Source of the DNA: Oscillospiraceae bacterium
Lineage (GTDB): Bacteria; Bacillota; Clostridia; Oscillospirales; Ruminococcaceae
Assembly (NCBI GenBank): GCA_017536625.1
Contig: JAFXGY010000018.1
Coordinates: 62,001-126,000, forward strand
DNA length: 64,000 nucleotides
Reading direction: 5' to 3'
Shown: piece after piece, positions 25,345-32,144 of the stretch
Position numbering within the stretch: position 1 is the stretch's first letter
Layout of the letters: each line of letters starts with the position of its first letter
The notes under the pieces: generated by a model
What the model saw: only the letters and a program-made list of their open reading frames with translations
Databases searched by the model: none
Told to the model about the DNA's origin: nothing
Made by a program: the position numbers and the translations under genes

Positions 25345-26064
25345 ATGTTTTGTAAGATTTCGGACCTTTTAGTCGAAGTTCCCGCAGCGGGTGGAATGCC
25401 CGCCCGCTGCGGTGATTATTTAACTGATGAAACCGAACCGGCGGATATTGTTATATCCGCCGATAGGTATAAATCAGAAAAATATCCTTTGCTTTCTTAT
25501 GATAATATGTGTTACATGGAATCCGGCAGACAATTTTGTGCTAAATTGATAGAATTTGGTGGATTCTATTTACACTCCTCAGCTATTGAACTTGACGGAA
25601 AGGCCTATCTTTTTTCCGGTCCTTCCGGTATGGGTAAATCCACCCATACAAGGCTCTGGCAGTCCATATTCGGAGAAAAAGCCTGCGTTTTTAACGATGA
25701 CAAGCCCGCTCTCCGCCGCATTGACGGAAGATGGTATGCTTACGGCACACCCTGGTGCGGAAAGGACGGTATTAACCAGAACAAAAAGGTTCCCCTGGCG
25801 GGAATCTGCTTTTTGAAGCGCGGCGAGGAAAACAAAATCCGCCGCCTTGACCCAAAAGAGGCTTTGCCCCTTTTGATGTCGCAGACCATACACAAATTCA
25901 GAAAAATCGAAAATCTCGACCTCCTATTAAATAATGTTAATTACATTATAAAGGAGATACCGATTTTCGAGCTTGAAAACAGGCCGGTGGAAGAAGCCGC
26001 CCGCCTTAGTTATGAAACAATGCTTTCGGCATCCAAGGAGGTTTTTGACCGTGAAAATCAATGA
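25345..26064 (+). CDS. HPr kinase-like protein of a RiPP-type cassette
   Basis: 239 residues. The P-loop GPSGMGKST (92-100) follows HSSAIELDGKAYLFS (77-91); later come NDDKPA (117-122) and YGTPWCGK (133-140). This order matches HPr kinase/phosphorylase-like (PEPCK-fold) proteins found with lasso-peptide and other RiPP genes. There, characterised members phosphorylate the C-terminal serine of the precursor peptide. No CBS/DRTGG N-terminal domain of a true HPr kinase is present, so carbon-catabolite control is unlikely. The ATG at 25345 lies 5 nt after the peptide gene without a clear Shine-Dalgarno, suggesting translational coupling to it. The last 14 nt overlap the PqqD-like gene. Confidence 0.82.
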   Translation: MFCKISDLLVEVPAAGGMPARCGDYLTDETEPADIVISADRYKSEKYPLLSYDNMCYMESGRQFCAKLIEFGGFYLHSSAIELDGKAYLFSGPSGMGKSTHTRLWQSIFGEKACVFNDDKPALRRIDGRWYAYGTPWCGKDGINQNKKVPLAGICFLKRGEENKIRRLDPKEALPLLMSQTIHKFRKIENLDLLLNNVNYIIKEIPIFELENRPVEEAARLSYETMLSASKEVFDRENQ

Positions 26065-26317
26065 AAATTTTGTGCTCCGCGAAGTTGCGGGCAGCTGGGT
26101 TGTCATTCCCATAGGCGAAAAAAGCGTTGATTTCAATGGAATGATGAACCTCAACGAAACCGGCGTGCTCCTTTGGCGCGAACTTGAAAAAGGCGCGGAA
26201 AAAGAAGAGCTTGTTGCGGCAATTACCGGTGAATATGAAGTTTCCGCCGAAGAAGCCGCAAAGGATATTGATGAATTCATCGCTGTTCTTATGAAAGCCG
26301 GCTGCATCGAAGCATAA
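26051..26317 (+). CDS. PqqD-like protein (RRE-type peptide-binding domain)
   Basis: 88 residues from a GTG at 26051, preceded by AAGGAGG at 26036-26042 with an 8-nt spacer; upstream in-frame sequence belongs to the kinase gene in another frame. The pattern is that of a PqqD / RiPP recognition element: FVLREVAGSWVVIPIG (beta strands), FNGMMNLNETGVLLWREL (start of the helical part), then an acidic helix AEEAAKDIDEFIAVLMKAGCIE. In RiPP pathways such domains bind the precursor leader and present it to modifying enzymes. It overlaps the kinase gene, so the two products are probably made in step. A strong hairpin follows. Confidence 0.88.
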   Translation: MKINENFVLREVAGSWVVIPIGEKSVDFNGMMNLNETGVLLWRELEKGAEKEELVAAITGEYEVSAEEAAKDIDEFIAVLMKAGCIEA

Positions 26318-26353
26318 AAGACGGACCGTAAGGTCCTTTTCGGTCCGTCTTTA
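26316..26353 (+). terminator. Hairpin inside the cassette after the PqqD-like gene
   Basis: AGACGGACC...GGTCCGTCT with an inner GTAAGGTCC and a short TTTATTA tail, just after the stop. The weak T tract suggests partial termination. It would leave the peptide, kinase and PqqD genes more expressed than the export genes behind it. Confidence 0.75.
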
Positions 26354-26394
26354 TTACTTAATTTTGAAATTTATCGGGAAAGGAAATCCTGTTT

Positions 26395-27045
26395 ATGAAT
26401 GATAAAATTATAAAATGGGCAATAACTGGTCTTGCGGTTTTGCTTGTAATTGTTCTTGTTATAATCTGCGTTAAAATGGACATATTCATCGAGCCTTTTG
26501 ACGGAATCAACCACAGCAAGGATGAATCTTCTTCTCAAAGTGAAAGTGAAGCCATGAGTGAAACCGAAGAACCCTCCGAAGGTTCTGAAGAAAGCGAACC
26601 CGGCAGCGAAATTGACTCCGGCGATGAAGAAGAATCCAAACCTTCCGGAAACGGAAACGCCACCAACAATTCCGCATCTTCTTCCACTTCCTCTGTAACC
26701 AATATTTCCGGAAGCGGAAATTCCGGAAATACTTCTTCAAGACCTTCCGGCAACAGCGGAAGCACTTCTTCTAACACTTCTTCCGGAAGCAGTTCCGGTT
26801 CTTCCTCCGCTCCTTCCGTTGATGATTCCGAGCCTGCTGAAAAAGTTACATATGAAGAATATATGGCTATGAACAATGAAGAACAGAAAAAATATATGAA
26901 TTCTTTCTCTGATCTTGATGCTTTCTTTAATTGGTTTGATGAAGCAAAAGCAAAATATGATGAAGAACATCCTTCCATCGAAGTTGGCGAAGATGGCAAA
27001 ATCGACCTCGGCGAAATCATCGGCAGCGGAAGCAGCAACCCCTGA
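26395..27045 (+). CDS. Membrane-anchored Ser-rich protein with conserved-looking C-terminal domain
   Basis: 216 residues, family not recognised. Residues 8-27 are one membrane helix (WAITGLAVLLVIVLVIICVK) after a short Lys-containing N-terminus, so the rest should face outward. Residues 42-82 are Ser/Glu acidic, and 85-140 a Ser/Gly/Asn low-complexity linker. Residues 150-210 form a compact, non-repetitive domain (VTYEEYMAMN, EEQKKYMNSF, DAFFNWFDEAKAKYDEEHP, VGEDGKIDLGEII). The ribosome site is GGAAAGGAAA and the next gene starts 2 nt after its stop. The position between the PqqD-like gene and the peptidase/exporter genes suggests a tethered partner. It might receive, hold or process the exported peptide, or be the product itself. 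This is inference. Confidence 0.8.
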   Translation: MNDKIIKWAITGLAVLLVIVLVIICVKMDIFIEPFDGINHSKDESSSQSESEAMSETEEPSEGSEESEPGSEIDSGDEEESKPSGNGNATNNSASSSTSSVTNISGSGNSGNTSSRPSGNSGSTSSNTSSGSSSGSSSAPSVDDSEPAEKVTYEEYMAMNNEEQKKYMNSFSDLDAFFNWFDEAKAKYDEEHPSIEVGEDGKIDLGEIIGSGSSNP

Positions 27046-27047
27046 TT

Positions 27048-27509
27048 ATGCCGGAAATAAAACAGATCGAAACCAGCCTTGAAGAGCTTATGCCCCTTAT
27101 GAAAGAATGCCTTGCGGCGGGGAAATCCTTCCGGTTTTCTCCCAGGGGAATCAGCATGCTGCCCATGCTTCGGCAAGGGAAAGACAGCGTTTTGCTTTCT
27201 CCCCTTCCGGAAAAGCTCCGAAAATACGATATTCCCCTTTACCGGCGGGATAACGGAAAATATGTTTTGCACCGCATTTCCGAAACCGGCGAAACTTTCA
27301 CCTGCATCGGGGATAACCAGTTCGTTTATGAAAAAGGTATTCGCCGTGAACAGATGATTGCCGTTGTTACGGAATTTTATCGGGGCGAAAAACGCCATTC
27401 GATAAACGAACCGGCATATAAAATCTATTGCCGGCTCTGGAACTTCAGCCGCCCTTTGCGGCATTTCGCTTGGCGGGGAATCAATTTTTTGAGGAGGCAC
27501 CTCAAATGA
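27048..27509 (+). CDS. S24/S26-like peptidase (S26B-type Ser-His signature), no membrane anchor
   Basis: 153 residues. Key motifs resemble S26B signal peptidases: RGISMLPML (Ser37 as nucleophile), KYVLHRI (His75 in the place of the S26B general base) and CIGDNQ (Asp89, equivalent to the GDNN box). Signal peptidases normally carry at least one membrane helix. None is evident here; instead the C-terminus is strongly basic and aromatic (WNFSRPLRHFAWRGINFLRR) and could lie on the membrane surface. A leader-removing protease for the 43-residue peptide is the simplest role. The stop overlaps the ABC transporter start (ATGA). Confidence 0.82.
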   Translation: MPEIKQIETSLEELMPLMKECLAAGKSFRFSPRGISMLPMLRQGKDSVLLSPLPEKLRKYDIPLYRRDNGKYVLHRISETGETFTCIGDNQFVYEKGIRREQMIAVVTEFYRGEKRHSINEPAYKIYCRLWNFSRPLRHFAWRGINFLRRHLK

Positions 27510-29143
27510 AAAAAACATCCACGGTTTTCTGGATAATCAAAAAAATTCGCCGGAGAATTCCGGCGATTTTAATAATGACCTTTGCCCATATCGGCCAGGC
27601 ACTTTTGGGTGTTGCTTTTGCCCTTGGGACAAAAAACGTCATTGATGCGGCAACTTCCGGCATTCGGGAAGATTTTCTTTTTGCCTGCATAAAACAGGGT
27701 GCAATAATTGCCGGGGTGCTCCTTTGCACCATTTTTTACCGCCATCTGCACGATACCCTTTCTGCGGAACTTGACCGGGACTGGAAAAGGGAGCTTCTTA
27801 ACGGAATTCTTCATGGAGATTACCCTTCCGTTTCCGCTTTTCACAGCGCGGAACTTATTAACCGCCTTAATAACGACGTGCGCACGATCAATGACGGCGT
27901 GCTTGCGATTCTTCCGAATCTTTCCGCTATGGCCGCAAGGCTTGCTTCCGCCGCGGCGGTCCTGATAACCCTTGAACCGCTTTTCGGCGGCGCCGCAATA
28001 ATCTGCGGGCTGCTTTTCGTTTCTATAACCGCCGCCCTGAGAAAGCCCCTCAAGGCGCTCCATAAAAAGGTAAGCGCCGCGGACGGCAAAGTTTCGGGCA
28101 TCATTCAGGAATCCATCGAAAAGCTTCTTATGATACAGTCCATGGACGTTGCTTCCGAAATGGAAAAGCGCACGGACGAACTGCTTGGGGAACGTTTTTC
28201 GCTCCAGCGAAAAAGAAAGAATCTTTCCCTTGTTGCAAACACGGGCATAAGTTTTCTTTCCCAGATGGCAGGGTTCATCGCCCTTGTGTGGTGTTCCTTC
28301 AATCTTCTTAACGGGAACATGACCTTTGGCGAACTTACCGCCGTAACACAGCTTGTAAGCCAGCTCCAGATGCCGCTGGTGGGCATTTCCGGCATTATTC
28401 CGCAATATATAGCCATGGCGGCAGCGGCGGAAAGAATCATGGAAATTGAGGCTATCGAAAGGGAACCTTCTCCCATGGAAGGTGAACCTTCGGAAATTTA
28501 TTCTTCCATCGAAAAAATTTCCGCGGAAAATCTTGCTTTTTCCTACGGAAGAGAAACTGTCTTTGAAAATCTTTCCTTCTCCCTCGAAAAAGGTTCTTTC
28601 TGCGTTGTTCTCGGTCCTTCCGGAAGCGGAAAAAGCACCCTTCTTAAACTGATGCTCGGGGTTCTTCGCCCGGAAAGCGGCGAAATCTTCTTCGGAACTT
28701 CCGGCGAAAAAATCCCCATGGACCGCAGAACCAGAAGGCTTTTTGCCTATGTTCCCCAGGGTAACCTGCTTCTCAGCGGAACGCTCCGGGAAAACCTTGT
28801 TATCACAAATCCCACCGCAACGGAAGAAGAAATCCGCCTTGCCACTTATGTAAGCGCCATGGATGATTATATCGGAACTCTTCCCCATGGGCTTGATACC
28901 CTGCTTGGAGAAAACGGTTCCGGACTTTCGGAAGGTCAGGCACAGCGCCTTGCCATTGCAAGGGCGGTGCTTTGCGGTTCGCCGATTCTTCTTCTTGATG
29001 AATGCACTTCTGCACTCGATTCCGAAACGGAAATAAAAGTTCTCGAAAGGCTCCACGCTCTTCCGGATAAAACTTTTATCGCGGTGACCCACCGTCCCGC
29101 CGCTTCTGAAATTGCGGATTCGAAAATCCTTATTGAAAAGTAA
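27506..29143 (+). CDS. ABC exporter, fused permease and ATPase
   Basis: 545 residues from the ATG at 27506, which follows GAGGAGG and overlaps the upstream stop; a longer in-frame start would lie inside the peptidase gene. An N-terminal exporter membrane domain (about six helices within residues 1-300) is followed by an ATPase with Walker A GPSGSGKST (about 370), signature LSEGQAQRLAI (about 473), Walker B ILLLDE (about 494) and H-loop VTHR (about 525). There is no N-terminal C39 peptidase domain, so leader removal would need a separate enzyme such as the S26-like protein before it. It ends the cassette and is followed by a terminator. Confidence 0.93.
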   Translation: MKKTSTVFWIIKKIRRRIPAILIMTFAHIGQALLGVAFALGTKNVIDAATSGIREDFLFACIKQGAIIAGVLLCTIFYRHLHDTLSAELDRDWKRELLNGILHGDYPSVSAFHSAELINRLNNDVRTINDGVLAILPNLSAMAARLASAAAVLITLEPLFGGAAIICGLLFVSITAALRKPLKALHKKVSAADGKVSGIIQESIEKLLMIQSMDVASEMEKRTDELLGERFSLQRKRKNLSLVANTGISFLSQMAGFIALVWCSFNLLNGNMTFGELTAVTQLVSQLQMPLVGISGIIPQYIAMAAAAERIMEIEAIEREPSPMEGEPSEIYSSIEKISAENLAFSYGRETVFENLSFSLEKGSFCVVLGPSGSGKSTLLKLMLGVLRPESGEIFFGTSGEKIPMDRRTRRLFAYVPQGNLLLSGTLRENLVITNPTATEEEIRLATYVSAMDDYIGTLPHGLDTLLGENGSGLSEGQAQRLAIARAVLCGSPILLLDECTSALDSETEIKVLERLHALPDKTFIAVTHRPAASEIADSKILIEK

Positions 29144-29162
29144 ACCATTGTTTTTGAATATC

Positions 29163-29197
29163 CAAAAGGCGTACTTTTTCCGGTGCGCCTTTTTTAT
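29163..29197 (+). terminator. Terminator at the end of the cassette
   Basis: AAAGGCGTAC...GGTGCGCCTTTTTT, about 20 nt after the ABC transporter stop (stem with one mismatch). Confidence 0.8.
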
Positions 29198-29240
29198 CCG
29201 CGGAAATATTATAATTCATACTGATTTTGCAGTAATTCTG

Positions 29241-29269
29241 TTGACTGTGTTTTTCTGCATTGATATAAT
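29241..29269 (+). promoter_or_regulatory. Promoter of the second EamA transporter
   Basis: TTGACT (29241-29246), a 17-nt spacer and TATAAT (29264-29269), 40 nt before the ATG. Confidence 0.85.
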
Positions 29270-29308
29270 TATTCCGGAGATAATTTTAAAAGCCGGGAGG
29301 TGTTTTTT

Positions 29309-30172
29309 ATGTGGATAATCGCCGCCGTTGGTTCCGCTTTTTTTGCCGGAATTACTTCCGTTCTTGCAAAATGCGGCATTAAAAAGACGGATTCCGATAT
29401 TGCCACCGCCATAAGAACAGGCGTTGTGCTTCTTTTTTCCTGGATAATGGTTTTTTTCGCCGGCTCATTCAATACGATTTTTCAAATCTCTCAAAAATCC
29501 TTCATCTTCCTTGTCCTTTCCGGAATTGCCACGGGTGCTTCCTGGATATGCTACTTCAAGGCGCTTTCCATGGGTGACGTGAACAAGGTTGTTCCCATTG
29601 ATAAATCCAGCACCATTCTTACGATTATTCTTGCGATAATCTTCTTCGGAGAAACGGAATCTCTTATCCTTAAACTTATTTTCACAACAATTCTCGGCTT
29701 CGGAATTCTTCTTATGATCGAAAAAAAGGATTACAGCGGAAAAAACCGCCGCGGTTGGATGATTTATGCTGTACTTTCGGCGGTTTTTGCTGCCGCAACC
29801 TCAATTCTTGCAAAAATCGGTATTGACGGGGTGGAATCCAACCTTGGCACCGCCATTCGCACCGTTGTCGTTCTTTTAATGGCATGGGCTGTTGTTTTTA
29901 TGAAAGAAAAACAGAAAAAAGTAAAATCCGTTGATAAAAAGGAACTTCTTTTTATCTGCCTTTCGGGAATCGCCACCGGCGCTTCCTGGCTTTGCTATTA
30001 TTACGCTATTCAAAACGGAGTTGTAAGCATTGTTGTTCCCATTGATAAGCTAAGCATAATTGTTGCGGTGGCTTTTTCATATTTTGTTTTCGGCGAAAAG
30101 CTGAACCGAAAAAACACACTGGGACTTTTTCTTATGACAGCCGCGACCATTGGAATGGCGGTTTTTTGCTGA
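29309..30172 (+). CDS. EamA / DMT-superfamily transporter
   Basis: 287 residues from the ATG at 29309, 8 nt after GGGAGG. Two homologous EamA halves are evident: the segment SGIATGASWICYFKAL...VVPIDKSS in the first half is mirrored by SGIATGASWLCYYYAI...VVPIDKLS in the second, each followed by a GE(T/K)-containing turn and a final helix. Ten membrane helices are expected in the cytoplasmic membrane. The substrate is unknown. It is monocistronic between its own promoter and a strong terminator, and probably unrelated to the upstream cassette. Confidence 0.9.
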   Translation: MWIIAAVGSAFFAGITSVLAKCGIKKTDSDIATAIRTGVVLLFSWIMVFFAGSFNTIFQISQKSFIFLVLSGIATGASWICYFKALSMGDVNKVVPIDKSSTILTIILAIIFFGETESLILKLIFTTILGFGILLMIEKKDYSGKNRRGWMIYAVLSAVFAAATSILAKIGIDGVESNLGTAIRTVVVLLMAWAVVFMKEKQKKVKSVDKKELLFICLSGIATGASWLCYYYAIQNGVVSIVVPIDKLSIIVAVAFSYFVFGEKLNRKNTLGLFLMTAATIGMAVFC

Positions 30173-30177
30173 AACAA

Positions 30178-30213
30178 AAACAAGGCGCTTTTAAAAAGCG
30201 CCTTGTTTTTTTG
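30178..30213 (+). terminator. Terminator of the EamA gene
   Basis: AAGGCGCTTTTAAAAAGCGCCTT followed by GTTTTTTTT. Confidence 0.9.
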
Positions 30214-30237
30214 AATATCTGATAATCTTGCGGCTGC

Positions 30238-30312
30238 ATCAGCCTTTTTCGGTGATGCTTTCTCTGCCGAATTCTTCAATGATGGCTTTTACCCTGCCGG
30301 TTTTGCTTCGCG
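30238..30312 (-). pseudogene. Possible C-terminal gene remnant
   Basis: On the minus strand an open frame reads KTGRVKAIIEEFGRESITEKG before a stop, with no start codon or ribosome site. It is downstream of the prmC terminator. The sequence looks protein-like but is too short to assign. It may be the tail of a deleted gene or chance. Confidence 0.25.
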
Positions 30313-30346
30313 AAAAAACAAAAAAGCGGGAGCATTGCTCCCGCCG
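30313..30346 (-). terminator. Terminator of prmC, built from a repeat unit
   Basis: On the minus strand GGCGGGAGCAATGCTCCCGC is followed by TTTTTTGTTTTTT. The stem closely resembles the GGCGGGGGCTTGCTCCCGCC unit of the dispersed repeats. Confidence 0.85.
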
Positions 30347-30350
30347 TAGT

Positions 30351-31181
30351 TCAGGGTTTTATTGCCGTGACAACTCTGTCGCGGCCTTCATAATCCTGCA
30401 AAACGGACACGAAAAGATATCCGTTTTCCAAAAGGATATTCTTCACTTCCGCGCCCTGGGTATCGCCGATTTCGAAGGCAATAAGCCCGCCGGAATTTAT
30501 GTGCTCAAACCAGTTCTTCGCGATAGCCCTGTAAAAATCGAGTCCGTCCTCTCCGCCGAAAAGAGCGGTTTCCGGTTCGAAGGTGACTTCCTTCTGGAGC
30601 TCCTTCATTTCCTTCCCGGTTATATAGGGGGGATTTGAAACGACGCAGTCGAAATTTCCGAACGCTTCAAGAGCGTCTCCTCTGACCGTTTTTACGCAGT
30701 TTCCGTGGAATGCGTTGTTCTTCGAAAGATATTCAAAAGCCCCTTCATAAAGCTCCAGGGCGCTTACAGAAGCACCGCTGAGTTCCTTTGCAAGAGTTAT
30801 GGCGATGCAGCCGCTTCCGGAACAGAGATCAATGATTTTCGGCGGTATTTTCCGCGAAAAAAATTTGAGCACCGCTTCGCAGAGAAGTTCGGTTTCCGGC
30901 CGCGGAATGAGCACGCCTTCGCCTACGAAGAACTTTCTTCCGAAGAATTCCCAGTTGCCGATGATATATTGGAGAGGGTATCCTTCCTCTCTTTTTTTTG
31001 CGGCGGCAAAGATTTTTTCTTCCTGCTCGGTTTCGAGCACCGTTTCCCCGGCGGTTATTTCAGGATTCCTTGGAAGAGCCAGAAGATCTTCCATAAGCAC
31101 GGAAACTTCAAAGGCAGGAGAATCCACCCCTGCCTTTTCAAAGCGCTCTTTTATTATTTCAAAAGCTTCTTTTACCTTCAT
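30351..31181 (-). CDS. prmC: Release factor glutamine methyltransferase
   Basis: 276 residues; the ATG at 31181 overlaps the stop of the DUF1385 gene (TGATG). SAM-dependent methyltransferase that methylates the GGQ glutamine of release factors RF1/RF2 in the cytosol. The helical N-terminal domain (residues 1-85, ending near YIIGNWEFFGR) is followed by the Rossmann domain with LIPRPETELL, IIDLCSGSGCIAI (SAM motif I) and the catalytic VSNPPYI motif. The pairing with a DUF1385 protein is common in Clostridia. Confidence 0.95.
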   Translation of the reverse strand: MKVKEAFEIIKERFEKAGVDSPAFEVSVLMEDLLALPRNPEITAGETVLETEQEEKIFAAAKKREEGYPLQYIIGNWEFFGRKFFVGEGVLIPRPETELLCEAVLKFFSRKIPPKIIDLCSGSGCIAITLAKELSGASVSALELYEGAFEYLSKNNAFHGNCVKTVRGDALEAFGNFDCVVSNPPYITGKEMKELQKEVTFEPETALFGGEDGLDFYRAIAKNWFEHINSGGLIAFEIGDTQGAEVKNILLENGYLFVSVLQDYEGRDRVVTAIKP

Positions 31182-32116
31182 CAAAACGCTGCGTCCTCCG
31201 GATTTTCGGGCAAAACGGGTTTTACCGCGGCAATGGCAATTTCGATCATGCTGTCATCCGGTTCCTGGGTGGTGAAATTCTGGAACCAAAGACCCGGCGC
31301 TGAAATTATGCGGGTGAACCAGTTATCATGTCTTCCGGCGAATTTGATGATTTCATAGGAAATTCCAACGGTTACCGGAAGAAGAAGGATTTTGAGCACC
31401 ACGCGCATAAGCACGTTATCCCATGTTACCACGGAAGAAACAAGGATGCTTACCACGAGCACGATGAGCAGAAAGCTTGTTCCGCATCTGGGGTGGAAGC
31501 GTTTTTGTTCCCTTACGTTTTCGACTGTAAGTTCAAGACCTTTTTCATAGCAGAAAATAGTTTTGTGCTCGGCACCGTGATACATAAAAGTGCGGTGGAT
31601 ATCGCTGAGTTTTGAAACGCCGATGATATATGCAAAGAAAAGTGCGATTTTGATGATTCCTTCAATTACGGAAAGAAGCATTTTGCTTTCGATGTAATTT
31701 CCGGCAAATCCGGCAATCAGCGCGGGCACTCCAAAGAAAAGACCGATGGCAAGCACCGCCGCCACAAGAGTAACCACGAAGCTGAAAACGCTTCCGGCGG
31801 CTTTGCCGAAGGTTTTGTTGAGCCAGAGTTCGAATTTATCCGGTTCCTCTTCCTGGCCGGAAATTTCTGCGGACTTCATAAGGCAGTCATAGCCCTGGAT
31901 GAGGGTATCGATAAAATTGAAGGTTCCGCGGATGAAGGGAACTTTTCTTATTCCGGTGAGTTTTTTCGTATCCCATACGGAAAGGTCGATTTCTCCGTTC
32001 GGCTTTCTGACAGCCATTGCGCTTTTTTCCGGACCTTTCATCATGATTCCTTCAAGAAGAGCCTGTCCGCCCACGGAGGTTTTTATTGTGCAGGCTTTGT
32101 TTTCGTTATTTTCCAT
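31181..32116 (-). CDS. DUF1385 family membrane protein (YqhQ-like)
   Basis: 311 residues with AAAGGAG before the ATG. Family hallmarks are VGGQALLEGIMMKGP near the N-terminus and the central MYHGAEHKTIFCYE...RFHPRCGTSFLLIVL stretch with conserved His and Cys. About four membrane helices lie between residues 110 and 260. The function of DUF1385 proteins is not established. It sits between the histidine kinase gene (28 nt gap) and prmC (overlap), at the end of a five-gene minus-strand unit. Confidence 0.92.
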   Translation of the reverse strand: MENNENKACTIKTSVGGQALLEGIMMKGPEKSAMAVRKPNGEIDLSVWDTKKLTGIRKVPFIRGTFNFIDTLIQGYDCLMKSAEISGQEEEPDKFELWLNKTFGKAAGSVFSFVVTLVAAVLAIGLFFGVPALIAGFAGNYIESKMLLSVIEGIIKIALFFAYIIGVSKLSDIHRTFMYHGAEHKTIFCYEKGLELTVENVREQKRFHPRCGTSFLLIVLVVSILVSSVVTWDNVLMRVVLKILLLPVTVGISYEIIKFAGRHDNWFTRIISAPGLWFQNFTTQEPDDSMIEIAIAAVKPVLPENPEDAAF

Positions 32117-32144
32117 TGATTTCTCCTTTGTTTTTTTGCTTGGG

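Noticed and set aside
25345-26064. The HPr-kinase-like gene as a true HprK for carbon catabolite control
   Set aside because: Only a short kinase core is present, without the N-terminal domain of HprK, and the PqqD-like, peptidase and exporter context points to a peptide pathway.
25208-29143. The cassette as an ordinary lasso-peptide cluster
   Set aside because: No asparagine-synthetase-like cyclase and no transglutaminase-like leader protease are encoded nearby; only the RRE, kinase and exporter resemble lasso systems.
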